Source: CAVVSQ01 sp963848825
Lineage (GTDB): Bacteria > Planctomycetota > Planctomycetia > Gemmatales > Gemmataceae
Direction: 5' to 3'
Assembly (NCBI GenBank): GCA_963848825.1
Contig: CAWKFA010000015.1
Span: 1,116,001-1,180,000, forward strand
DNA length: 64,000 nucleotides
Positions 9,734 to 18,600 of the stretch are shown here, piece by piece. The notes beneath the pieces are model-generated. The model was not told the origin of the DNA. It saw nothing but the letters and a program-made list of their open reading frames with translations, and did not search any database. Both the position numbers and the translations under genes were made by a program. How positions within the stretch are numbered: position 1 is the stretch's first letter; each line of letters starts with the position of its first letter.

Positions 9734-9917
9734 TTTCTTGCAAGCAAACTGGTTTGCTGTTACGGTATGGTTAAATGTTTATGAGTGTTTCTTTATCACA
9801 AATGAGCGTGCCGTGCTGCAACCACCAACTCTGTCCGAACAGGAACGAACGGTAATCAACCAGTGTAGGCGGATTCGGTACTGGCCAGTCCCTTCCCTTG
9901 GCTGGGGAACCGTTAGG

Positions 9918-10163
9918 ATGGAGTTGTATTTGCTCGTGATGCTCTTGATAATGGCAGTGATTGCAGTGAGTCTTGGAATCAACCCTGTTTTTTCCGCAGG
10001 GTGGGCAATTGCATGGGCAGGTAAATGGGCAGTATCTCTATTCCTCGCCATTGTTGTAGCCTGGGCGGCGAGTGTTATCCAGCGAATGGCGGTTCTAATC
10101 GACAAGCTGGGCCGCTATGTGGAAACTCAGGAGTTGATCAAGCAGTCACGTGAGCCCCAGTGA
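9918..10163 (+). CDS. Small two-helix membrane protein
   Basis: About 81 residues starting at the ATG of MELYLLVMLLIMAVIAV, which is preceded by a weak AGG. Two hydrophobic segments (about residues 3-18 and 38-56, WAVSLFLAIVVAWAASVI) are followed by a short charged tail (IDKLGRYVETQELIKQ) likely in the cytoplasm. No family recognised. It stands alone between a transposase remnant and an opposing lipoprotein-like gene. The 275 bases after its stop contain only short frames that I do not trust. Confidence 0.5.
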   Translation: MELYLLVMLLIMAVIAVSLGINPVFSAGWAIAWAGKWAVSLFLAIVVAWAASVIQRMAVLIDKLGRYVETQELIKQSREPQ

Positions 10164-10438
10164 CCCGCTGAGCACCGCTTTCGAGACCTGCCTCTTCCTG
10201 CACCTGGGCATGCCCGGCCAACTTATCCCAAGGATACTAAGCATGCACGGTTCCGCCCATTTTGAAAAAGGCGACGTTCTTGGCTGGCGGACGATGGCAA
10301 ACACCCCAGACCATCCCGGTAGAATTTACCCGAGGATGGCAAATCTCAACCGCCAAGGGCGATCATGCTGATGCGGGACTCCAGGGGCAGCTCCTGGGAT
10401 ATATCTCGACACCGAAAGGCAGCGTGTGTACGAAATGG

Positions 10439-10786
10439 TCAAGGCAATAGAGCGTAATGAGCCTCCGTTACAACGCCATCCTTAATGGAAACCTCAATCT
10501 GGCCAACATCGGATACCCACCAGAAGGATTGAGTGTTAGTTGCGGGGTCACTAAAACGGAAGTGGTATGCTGTTCGAATGAAGGCGGGTCTCTGGTAGTA
10601 ACCTGGGGCACCGCCAATAATTGCCTTCACATGCTCCAATTTCATTCCATGCTGAATCTGCCCAACGGTTTCCTGAGTGATCTTATTTCTCGGTCCCGTC
10701 CACCAGGCCCACCACTGATATGAAACTAACCCCGTCAACCCAAGTAGGATTACCAAAATCACTTGCAGAAATCGCTTTTTCATCAT
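10439..10786 (-). CDS. SmpA/OmlA-like small exported protein
   Basis: 115 residues. The N-terminus is Lys-rich then hydrophobic (KKRFLQVILVILLGLTGLVS), a signal anchor or signal peptide. The mature part starts ITQETVGQIQHGMKLEHVKAI and continues IGGAPGYY, matching the I-x-x-G-M-x-x-x-x-V-x-x-x-x-G-x-P pattern shared by BamE/SmpA-like domains. These are small periplasmic or outer-membrane lipoproteins; here there is no lipobox Cys. Another protein with the same signature lies at 32721-33071, so the family is present twice. Confidence 0.6.
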   Translation of the reverse strand: MMKKRFLQVILVILLGLTGLVSYQWWAWWTGPRNKITQETVGQIQHGMKLEHVKAIIGGAPGYYQRPAFIRTAYHFRFSDPATNTQSFWWVSDVGQIEVSIKDGVVTEAHYALLP

Positions 10787-11184
10787 GACCTTTTGGGTAG
10801 TTTATGATAAACGAGCAATTCCCCAGCCATATTCCGCCGAGTGGGTTCTTCCAAACGGCTGAGAAATCAAAAAATCAGATTTGTATTCTTTCAAGAGTGT
10901 CCCAGAGATCATCAAGCGCCTTGCTTCCTGGCGTGAGCAAAGCGCGGGCAGTTGTGTCGGAGGGAAAGCGGCGGATCATCTTGACCGTCGCTGCGCCATC
11001 TAAATCTTCGCTTGACTATCGGGCCCTTCATTGCTGGCATTATTTACGTGTGGACCGACGGGCCGAGCCGCTCCATGCCGTCATCGTGATCGAACCCCAC
11101 AACTTTGTCAAGAACAACGGGGTCCCGACACCTTTTTCAACGGGCTGGTAGGTCCTGGTCCAGCGGCAATGTAACATTTCCGAA
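10787..11184. other. Gene-poor stretch with a decayed REP-like palindrome
   Basis: No convincing gene. One plus-strand frame (10804-11151) shows a short protein-like run (EGKRRIILTVAAPSKSSLDY, AVIVIEPHNFVKNNG) that could be a gene remnant. At 11119-11147 the sequence GGGGTCCCGACACCTTTTTC followed by AACGGGCTGG is a degenerate half of the palindromic repeat family found intact at 20601, 21186, 36361 and 36567. It ends directly before the RAYT element. Confidence 0.45.
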
Positions 11185-11965
11185 GCGCCGGGTGCCATGC
11201 TCACGGTACTCCGTGAGCATGGGCGAGATAGAGCTATTCAATAATTATATCTATTCCCATGTAATTGCAGGAGTCATGGTTATGATAACTTTTATCCATT
11301 TTTGGTTGTGTTCTATTGGCAACATCGTTTACTTCCTGCGATAGGCGAGCCATGCCTCACCGAAAGACCTGCAAGCGATACAACAACCCCGGTGAAGCTC
11401 ACGCGCTGACTTTTTCCTGTTTTCGACGCCAGACGTTTTTGGGCAAGGACAGAAGCCGGAATTGGTTGATTGATGCAATCAACCGAGCCAGAGAAAAGCT
11501 GGCCTTTCGTGTTTGGGCCTATGTCATTATGCCCGAACACGCCCATTTGCTGATTTGGCCAACGCAAGCAGAGTACGACATAAGCAAGATTCTTAAGGCC
11601 ATCAAGAAGTCCGTGGCCAACCGAGCTCTGGCTTTTGTGCGGCACGAGGCTCCCGATTTTCTTAAAAACATGGAAGATCGTCAACCAAAGGGCCAAACGC
11701 ATTATCGATTTTGGCAGCGCGGAGGAGGTTACGATCGCAATCTTTTCGAACCCCGCACCGTGTTTCAACAGATCGAATATATGCACAACAATCCGGTTAG
11801 GCGCGGCCTATGCCAAACGCCGGAAGATTGGCTTTGGTCCGGCGCGGCGGAGTACGCAGGTTTGCGGGCTGGCCCCTTGTGCTTGGATCGGGATTCTTTG
11901 CCAGTGATCCTTGGTTCCTGATAGTGCCCATGCTTACGGAGTACCGTAAGCACGGCACCCGGCGC
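11185..11965 (+). mobile_element. RAYT element with palindromic (REP-type) ends
   Basis: The left end (from 11185) reads GCGCCGGGTGCC followed by the hairpin ATGCTCACGG-TACT-CCGTGAGCAT; the right end (to 11965) has the hairpin TGCTTACGG-AGTA-CCGTAAGCA followed by CGGCACCCGGCG. Each end is a tetraloop hairpin and the two ends are inverted copies of each other. This is the organisation of REP-associated tyrosine transposase units, which move as single strands. Between the ends lies one intact Y1-type transposase gene. Derivatives lie at 11963-12084, 13040-13574, 14287-14320 and 34440-34683. Confidence 0.87.
11352..11921 (+). CDS. REP-associated tyrosine transposase (Y1/HUH family)
   Basis: 189 residues, start ATG at 11352 (MPHRKTCKRYNNPGEAH). 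The HUH metal-binding motif appears as VIMPEHAHLLIWP and the catalytic Tyr region as QQIEYMHNNPVRRGL, with the family's WSGAAEYAG end. Y1 transposases nick and join single-stranded DNA through a 5'-phosphotyrosine link; RAYTs act on REP palindromes. The gene is uninterrupted and is flanked on both sides by matching palindromes, so it may be active. It is the only complete member in the window; the others are deleted copies. Confidence 0.92.
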   Translation: MPHRKTCKRYNNPGEAHALTFSCFRRQTFLGKDRSRNWLIDAINRAREKLAFRVWAYVIMPEHAHLLIWPTQAEYDISKILKAIKKSVANRALAFVRHEAPDFLKNMEDRQPKGQTHYRFWQRGGGYDRNLFEPRTVFQQIEYMHNNPVRRGLCQTPEDWLWSGAAEYAGLRAGPLCLDRDSLPVILGS

Positions 11966-12084
11966 GGCGGAGTACGCCGGTTTGCGTACCGGCCCCTTGT
12001 ACTTGGATCGGGACTCGTTGCCAATGATCCTTGGTTCCTGATAGTGCCCATGCTTACGGAGTACCGTAAGCACGGCACCCGGCG
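11963..12084 (+). repeat. Tandem extra copy of the RAYT right end
   Basis: The last roughly 122 bases of the RAYT unit (from GGCGGAGTACGC through the ending CGGCACCCGGCG) are repeated head to tail immediately after the element with only scattered differences. The extra copy carries the terminal hairpin but no gene. It suggests that a second unit inserted at, or recombined with, the end of the first. Confidence 0.85.
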
Positions 12085-12332
12085 TGGTCATCTCCATCTT
12101 GAGGTTGTCGGCACCGATGATGATGTCGCCGCCGCGTACGCCGATGGCCTGGGCTTCCGCGTGGACTGTTGGTTCTTGCCGGAACGCCAGTCTGTTTTTC
12201 GTCCAGTCCAAGGGCCATTTTCTCCGTCGCGGACAGGTCGTATCCAAAGACGGTCAAGCGCGGCAGCAAGTCGAGCATGGAAGGGCGCCAGGTGAGGTCG
12301 GTCTTGCGCCAGCCCTCGTCAAGCGGCAGGCG
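12085..12332 (-). pseudogene. Duplicated fragment of the Trx7/PDZ selenoprotein gene
   Basis: This stretch closely matches 14483-14724, the region encoding the C-terminal third of the selenoprotein (PSMLDLLPRLTVFGYDLSAT, QAIGVRGGDIIIGADNLKME). It has point differences and small indels that break the frame, no start and no stop of its own. One side touches the palindromic RAYT end (finishing 12084) and the other the miniature element beginning at 12333. The parent gene also has a RAYT-end fragment near its 3' side (14287-14320), pointing to REP-mediated capture or recombination. Confidence 0.85.
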
Positions 12333-12561
12333 TTGTGGCAGGGTTATGCATGTACCCGTGCATGACCCTGACTGCGGTGAATGGATCCCATCACCGCCAA
12401 GATGGGGCATATCGGAGTACCTAAAAACCCTTTTACCACAATTTATCTTCATGAATTATTTTCTACGGATAAACTCAAGAAGAAGCTGAAGCGATCTTCA
12501 GGGAAAAGGTCGCTTCACGGTGAAGCAGGGTCATCCGGAGTACCGGATAACCCTGCCACAA
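12333..12561. mobile_element. Miniature element with inverted ends and terminal hairpins
   Basis: 229 bp bounded by TTGTGGCAGGGTTAT (12333) and the inverted ATAACCCTGCCACAA (to 12561). Next to each end is a hairpin: 12341-12370 (GGGTTATGCATG paired with GTGCATGACCC) and 12525-12556 (GCAGGGTCATCCGG-AGTA-CCGGATAACCCTGC). The interior has smaller palindromes and one short plus-strand frame that I do not regard as a gene. The layout copies that of the RAYT unit but the sequence differs, so it is probably a non-autonomous element of a second REP/RAYT family. Confidence 0.72.
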
Positions 12562-12634
12562 CAGACTAATTGTTCGATGATCCGGGCACCCGGCGTGCGA
12601 GATTTTACCCTACTCAGCGCATCCTAACCACAGA

Positions 12635-13009
12635 TTATGATTTCTTCGTACGTACAACAAGCAAACCGGACATAAACGCAGCACAGAATACTAGAATGGC
12701 AAGAATACGCGATATCAACACGGAAGGCCTATCCCAATCATAATACTTCTGTGACGGAAAGATTCCGTCAAACCAAGCAATCATAGTAACTAAAGAAGAC
12801 CATGCCAACATGGCTCCGTACTTTCGCAAGAAGCATAGACTTATCAACCCCGATATTAATGCAGTGCCCACGAGAATAGTATTTCGTAATATTTGGCTTT
12901 GGATATGGACCACGGGATCCAGCATCCAAATCACTGTAAAGCACAAACCACAAAGTACGCTCACAATACCGCACGCCCTAATAATCGTCACATGCATGAT
13001 TGCTTCCAT
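12635..13009 (-). CDS. Small four-helix membrane protein
   Basis: 124 residues, mostly hydrophobic, with four predicted membrane segments (around residues 10-28, 43-60, 66-84 and 100-118; for example GIVSVLCGLCFTVIWML and ILAILVFCAAFMSGLLVV) and a basic C-terminus (RTKKS). It has the size and topology of orphan planctomycetal membrane proteins, with no family assigned. AT-richer than the core genes, like other accessory genes here. It lies between a miniature element and a deleted RAYT copy. Confidence 0.55.
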   Translation of the reverse strand: MEAIMHVTIIRACGIVSVLCGLCFTVIWMLDPVVHIQSQILRNTILVGTALISGLISLCFLRKYGAMLAWSSLVTMIAWFDGIFPSQKYYDWDRPSVLISRILAILVFCAAFMSGLLVVRTKKS

Positions 13010-13039
13010 TTTGAACAGAATTCATTCCAATGATTTCCG

Positions 13040-13574
13040 CGCCGGGTGCCATGCTCACGGTACTCCGTGAGCATGGGCGAGATAGAGCTATTCAATAATT
13101 ATATCTATTCCCATATATTTGCCGGAATCATGGTTAGGATCTTATATCCATTTTTGCTTGTGTTCTATTGGCACCATCGTTTACTTCCCCCGATAGGCGA
13201 GCCATGCCCGACCGAAAGACCTGCAAGCGTTACAACAACCCCGGTGAAGCTCACGCGCTGACTTTTTCCTGTTTTCGACGCCAGACGTTTTTGGGCAAGG
13301 ACAAAGCCGGAATTGGTTGATTGATGCGATCAACCGAGCCAGAGAAAAGCTGGCCTTTCATGTTTGGGCCTATGTCATTATGCCCGAACACGCCCATTTG
13401 CTGATCTGGCCAACACAAGCGGAGTACGACATAAGCAAGATCTTTGGTCCGGCGCGGCGGAGTATGCCGGTTTGCGTACCAGCCCCTTGTACTTGGATCG
13501 GGACTCGTTGCCAATGATCCTTGGTTCCTGATAGTGCCCATGCTTACGGAGTACCGTAAGCACGGCACCCGGCG
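13040..13574 (+). mobile_element. Internally deleted RAYT element
   Basis: Both palindromic ends are present (GCGCCGGGTGCC with the CTCACGG hairpin at 13040; the CTTACGG hairpin and CGGCACCCGGCG to 13574). The transposase starts as MPDRKTCKRYNN at 13204, loses one base near 13305 and lacks roughly 240 bases: the HUH region (MPEHAHLLIWPTQAEYDISKI) joins directly to the last codons. It can only be mobilised in trans, for example by the intact copy 1.2 kb away. Confidence 0.88.
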
Positions 13575-13603
13575 AGGGGGCCACAGTACCTCTCGGATGT
13601 AAA

Positions 13604-13912
13604 TTACTTGGGGTCATTCACGTCAGGGGCCATTTCCATATTACCTTGAAATTCTTTCAAAGCTTGTTTAAGTTCAAGAAATTCCGGTGTATTAATTAGT
13701 TCTTTTGTAAGCGATTCTGAAGGTTTTGAATCCCATATGGCTGGTTCAAAGGTTTGCAACCAATACTCCGATATTATTAGGCGAAATTGCCGATCATCCA
13801 AGGAAGAAGAAGAAATCAAGAATGAAAATCCGAAAAAGGGCATTACAATTAGAAAACAGATCATTAGTATGGCTAGCTTTATAAGGCGCCATTTTTTTTG
13901 AAATATTCTCAT
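13604..13912 (-). CDS. Small membrane-anchored protein of unknown function
   Basis: 102 residues. A basic start (MRIFQKKWRLIK) leads into a hydrophobic anchor (LAILMICFLIVMPFFGFSFLI), followed by a polar domain outside the membrane (DDRQFRLIISEYWLQTFEP, LKQALKEFQGNMEMAPDVN). No recognised domain. AT-rich relative to the core. It ends 29 bases from the right end of the deleted RAYT copy, so it is part of the accessory patch. Confidence 0.5.
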   Translation of the reverse strand: MRIFQKKWRLIKLAILMICFLIVMPFFGFSFLISSSSLDDRQFRLIISEYWLQTFEPAIWDSKPSESLTKELINTPEFLELKQALKEFQGNMEMAPDVNDPK

Positions 13913-14367
13913 TTAAAAAACCCTAGAAAAAATGGCCGATAGCTACTTGGTCGAACTTTTTGTGGTTTGTTTATCTACCCGCTCACTCTCGACTGGCTGA
14001 TGCGGCACCGGTCCAATTTCCCTCGAAACGGCGACGGGCAAAATCAGCTCATAAGCTCGTACTTGGCAATCCGCAGCGAGGCGATTGCTTTCAAAGCGAC
14101 GCCGAACCTTGAGTCCCACGGGGGTTGGCAAAGCATCGGTTTTCATGGCCCAACTCCCAGGGCCGGCCTTTGCGAAAAATACGCTCCTTTCCCCGGCTTC
14201 TCACCTACCCCCGGCCCGCAGGCCGACGAAAAACCCGCGGAAGCACATGATTAAACGTAAAATGGCTAAGGATTGCAACATTGTTGGTCACGCCGTACCG
14301 TAAGCACGGCACCCGGCGTTCCGGGGCCAGTTAAAAAACATTACGGGTGCACTTCGCCAAGCTTGGC
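13913..14367. other. Non-coding stretch with a RAYT-end remnant
   Basis: No gene that I can defend; a 67-codon minus-strand frame (13943-14146, RRRFESNRLAADCQVRAYE) has some protein character and may be the end of a lost gene. At 14287-14320 the sequence CGCCGTACCGTAAGCACGGC followed by ACCCGGCG is the right half of the RAYT terminal hairpin. It lies only 48 bases from the selenoprotein stop codon. Confidence 0.5.
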
Positions 14368-15603
14368 TTACCGCAATTTGGTCGTCAAATCGAGCTTCTT
14401 GCCGTCGCGTAAAACATTGAGGGTTAGGCGGTCCCCCACCAGGTAATTTTGACGGACATGGGCCAAAAACTGGGGCGCGGTCATTTCCATCTTGAGGTTG
14501 TCGGCACCGACGATGATGTCGCCGCCGCGCACGCCGATGGCCTGGGCTTCCGCGTGGACTGTTGGTTCTTGCCGGAACGCCAGCTGTTTTTCGCCCAGTC
14601 CGAGGGCCTTTTTCTCCGTCGCGGACAGGTCGTAGCCAAAGACCGTCAAGCGCGGCAGCAAGTCGAGCATTGACGGGCGCCAGGTGAGGTCGGTCTTGCG
14701 CCAGCCCTCGTCAAGCGGCAGGCTGCCGCTGGCGTGTTGGCCGTCGCGTATCCAGACCGCGTCGATGTGCCCCTTCGGGGGCCCGTAATGCAGGGCGTAT
14801 TGAACATCCGCGAAGGAATGCACCCTCTTGCCGTTGAGCTTTGCGAGCGTGTCTCCCGCCGCGAGGCCAGCCCTGGCTGCCGGCGAGCCTGGATTGACAC
14901 CCAGCACCCGATCGCCGCGGTCCTTGTCCAGGCTGATCCCCACGTTCTCGGGCAAGGGATAGACCCAGATGCTGTCACGCTTCCAGGTGCCGGCATCCTT
15001 TTCTTCCTGGCGGCGAATTTCTTTGACCTGATGGCAATGGATGCAGCCATTGCGGACCACTTTGCGCGCCGAAGGATAATTCTCGACGAAAACCGGCGCC
15101 GGTAGGGCGGGCTTGTCGTCCTTTTGCGTGCCGTGCGTGGCCAGCGCACCTTCGAGGGCATGGCGCAAGGCGGGCAGCGAGTTACGCGAGTCCGGACTGC
15201 TGGCGTCCCGGCCGCCGAACCGCCCATAGACAAGGCCATCGGCATTCATGAAAAAGGCGGCCCAGGTCAGGTCCTGGTCGAAGTCGAAAATATTGAGGTC
15301 GTAGCCGGTAATCTGCACCAGGCGCACTCGGACAAAGGCGTCGGCGACATCCGCGATTTTCTCCAGACGAACAACCTGCTCGTCCCACTTGTGGCAGTCC
15401 CCTCAGGGGTCGCAGCGAAAAACGAGGAAGATCGGCTTGCCGGTCTGGCGAGCCGTGGTCTTGGCGCCCTCCAGATTTGTCTGCCAGCCGAATTGCCTGG
15501 TAAGCGCAGTCGCCTTGGATTGAGCCAGGGACGTTCCCGCCAGCGCCAGGCTCGCTACCCAGGCGACGACAAAGGGGGTCCCGCGGAGACGGAGATGCAT
15601 CAT
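14368..15603 (-). CDS. Trx7/PDZ domain selenoprotein with c-type haem motif
   Basis: About 411 residues. After a signal peptide (residues 1-28, ending ASLALAGTSLAQ) comes a thioredoxin-like domain, a CxxCH haem motif (NGCIHCHQVKEI, about residues 186-190), a PDZ domain (DRVLGVNPGSPAARAGLAAG, about 215-290) and a second PDZ-like segment at the C-terminus (AIGVRGGDIIVGADNL). Codon 67 is TGA (15405-15403) in the context C-D-P-U-G-D-C, exactly at the redox-active position; reading frame and homology continue through it without shift. A SECIS-like hairpin follows (15366-15384). The domain order and the TGA fit the family known as Trx7/PDZ (seleno)proteins of planctomycetes. A periplasmic thiol/selenol redox role is inferred; the substrate is unknown. 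Confidence 0.85.
15366..15384 (-). promoter_or_regulatory. Candidate bacterial SECIS element
   Basis: Read on the minus strand: GACGAGCAGGTTGTTCGTC. It folds into a seven-pair stem (one G-U) with the five-base loop AGGUU, and one more G-U pair extends the base. The loop starts 26 bases after the TGA. A short upper stem, a G in the first two loop positions and this spacing agree with bacterial SECIS rules for SelB binding. Confidence 0.75.
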
Positions 15604-15618
15604 GTTTGGTACCCGGGC

Positions 15619-18600
15619 TTAATGCCGGCCATTGCCATGGCGCGAGAACAATACCCGGCCAGGCCCCAGAATCGTTTCCAGATCGGCCTTTACCAGGGTC
15701 GCGGGGTTGACTCGGAATTGATCGCCAACCTTGAGCTTCAGCCATTTGCCGACCGCGTCCTGCATGTGCAGAAAAACCGGCAGCGTGCCACGCGAACGTT
15801 CGAGAACACGGGCGACTGCCTCGATCTGCTCGGGCTTGTGCACTTGCAAACTCAAGAGAAGGACGAGCCCCGTGGTGCGCTCGCGCTGTCCCTGTTCGAT
15901 GGTTAAAACACGCGTCAAGATGAGCCCAGGCTCATCGCGGTTTTTTTCCACCGTCCCGGCGACGAAGACGATCTTGTCCTCCTCGATGAGGTCCTTGTAA
16001 CGCAGGTAGTCGTCCGGCCACATCACGCAATCCACCGTGCCGTTCAAATCGGCGAGCTTGCAGCGTATGTAGCGTGTATTGCCGTTGCGCGCTTTTCTTG
16101 GTGTCCATGGCCCGCACCTGCGTCAACATGCCCGCGCAGAAAACCTCCTGGTTCGCCGGCGTGCTTTTGAGCTGGTCGATGGTATGGGAGGCGAAGCGCT
16201 CGATGGCGCCGCCATACTGCGCCAGCGGGTGGCTGGAGATGTAAAAATCCAGTGCCTCCTTTTCATATTTGAGTTTCTCGGTGGGCGGCCATTCCGGCAT
16301 GGGGCGCAAGCCTTCCACCTCACTGCTGGCCGCGCTGGTCGTTTCAACCACTTCAAACAAGCTGCCCTGGCCATGGCGGCGGTCCTGTTGCAGTTGACCG
16401 GCGGCGCCAGGGCGCGCGGGAGGGCTTCCATGAGCTGAGAGCGATGGCCGCCCAGGCGGTCGAACGCGCCCGCCTTGATCAGCTTTTCCAGGGCCGCCTT
16501 CGGCACCTTGGTGTGATCGATGCGTTCGCAAAAATCGAACAGGTCCTTGAAGGGGCCTTTGTCCTGACGCGCACGCAGAATTTCTTCCGCCGCCCCGCGT
16601 CCCAGTCCCTTGATCGCCGTGAGGCCGAAGAGGATCTTGCCCTTTTCGACGGTGAAATCCGGTTCGCACGTTTGCACGTCGGGCGGCAACACCTCCGCGC
16701 CAAGCCGGCGTGCATCCGCGATGTGCTCGACCATGATGTCGCGCTTGTTGCTGTCCTCGACCTCGCTACTCAACAGCGCGGCCATGAACTCCGCGGTATA
16801 GTTCGCTTTCAAGTAGGCCGTCTGGTAGCCCAAAAGCGCATAAGCGGCACTATGGCTCTTGTTGAAACCATAGCCGGCAAACTGCACGATGAGATCGAAG
16901 ATGTCCCGCGCCGTCTTTTCACTCACGCCCCGTTCCTGGGCGCCGCGCAAGAACTCCGCCTTGCGCTCATCGATGATTTCCTGCTTTTTCTTGCTGATGG
17001 CCTTGATACAGGCATAGGCGCTCGCGAGCTCGATGCCGCCCAGGCGGTTGAGCACCCGCATGACCTGTTCCTGATAGACCATGACTCCATAAGTCTCGGA
17101 CAGGACCTCTTCCATCAGCGCGTGCTGGTAGGTCGGTTTTTCGCGTCCATGCTTGCGATTGACGTAGGCATCCACCATGCCGCCGCCCAAAGGGCCAGGT
17201 CGATAAAGCGCGTTGGTCGCGATCAGGTCGCGGATATTGTCCGGCTTCATGCGCTTGAGCAGCTCGCGAATCCCCTCCGATTCCAGCTGAAACACGCCCT
17301 TGGCATCGCCCGCTTGCAGGAGCGCGAACGTTCTGGCGTCCCCCGCTGGAATTGCTCCCCAGTTGGTGGGGCCGTTCGGATGGGACTTGCGGATGAGCTT
17401 GAAGGTGTTGTCGATCACCGTGAGCGTGCGCAGCCCGAGAAAATCCATCTTCAGCATGCCGACCTTTTCGAGATCCCCCATGACCCACTGGGTCGTGATG
17501 ACCGGCTCGGAGCCACGGCCGCCATTTTCATAGCCCTTGCGCAGGACGCGCTGTACCGGCACATAGTCGATAATCGGCCCATTGGCGATAACCACGCCGG
17601 CGGCGTGCGTGCCGGCATTGCGATTGGTGCCCTCGAGCTTGCGGGCCATGTCGATCAGCCGGCGAACCTCCGGGTCCCCCTGGTATTCTTTTTTAAGGTC
17701 GGTGCTTTGCGTCAGCGCTTCGTCGAGAGTGATGTTGAGCACGGCCGGCACCATCGCGGTGAGCCGAATGATGCGTTCGAGCGGAATATCCATGACGCGG
17801 CCGACGTCCTTGAGCGCCGCCTTGGCCGCCATGGTTCCGAAGGTGCCGATCTGCGCGACGCTCTGCTCGCCGTACTTTTCGCGAACGTAAGCGATGACCG
17901 CCTCGCGCCGCTCCTGGCAAAAGTCGATATCGATATCGGGCGCCTCGCTACGATTGGGGTCGAGGAAGCGCTCGAACAGGAGATCGAATTCCAGGGGGCA
18001 AACGTGGCTTAGCTTCAAAACGTAGCTGACCACGGCGCCGCACGCCGAGCCGCGGCGCTGGCCGGGATGTCCTTGCTCAGGGCGAAGCGGACGAAGTCCC
18101 AAACGATCAGGAAATAGCCCGCGAAGCCCATGCGGCAGATGATGTCGAGTTCCAGCTCGAGTCGTCGGCGGCGCCAGCTCCAGCCGGGCATGCGCCTCGG
18201 GCGGCGCCGGGGCCGTAACGTTCGTCGAGGCCGGCCTCGCACAACTCACGCAGATACTTTTCGGGGTTTTTCTTGTCCGGCGGCGTGAAGACGGGAAAAT
18301 GGCGTGCCTTGAAATCGAGCTTGATGGCGCAGCCGTCCGCGATCTCCTGGCTACGGCGCACCGCTTCTTCCTGCCCCGGAAAGAGCTGATACATCTCCGC
18401 CGGCGGCTTGACGTAGAACTGGTCGCTGCCGTAGCGCATGCGGTTCTCGTCCTTGAGGGTGCGGCCGGTGTTGATGCACAACAAGATATCGTGAGGGATA
18501 TTGTCATCCTGGCGAAGATAATGGGCGTCACAGGTCGCCACGAGAGGCAGGCCCATGCGGTTGGCCACTTCGATGGCCCCCGCGGCGCAGCGCTTCTGAA

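Noticed and set aside
16444..18012. 522-codon plus-strand open frame
   Set aside because: Antisense of the polymerase domain of dnaE; the dnaE motifs are unambiguous and the antisense product has no domain.
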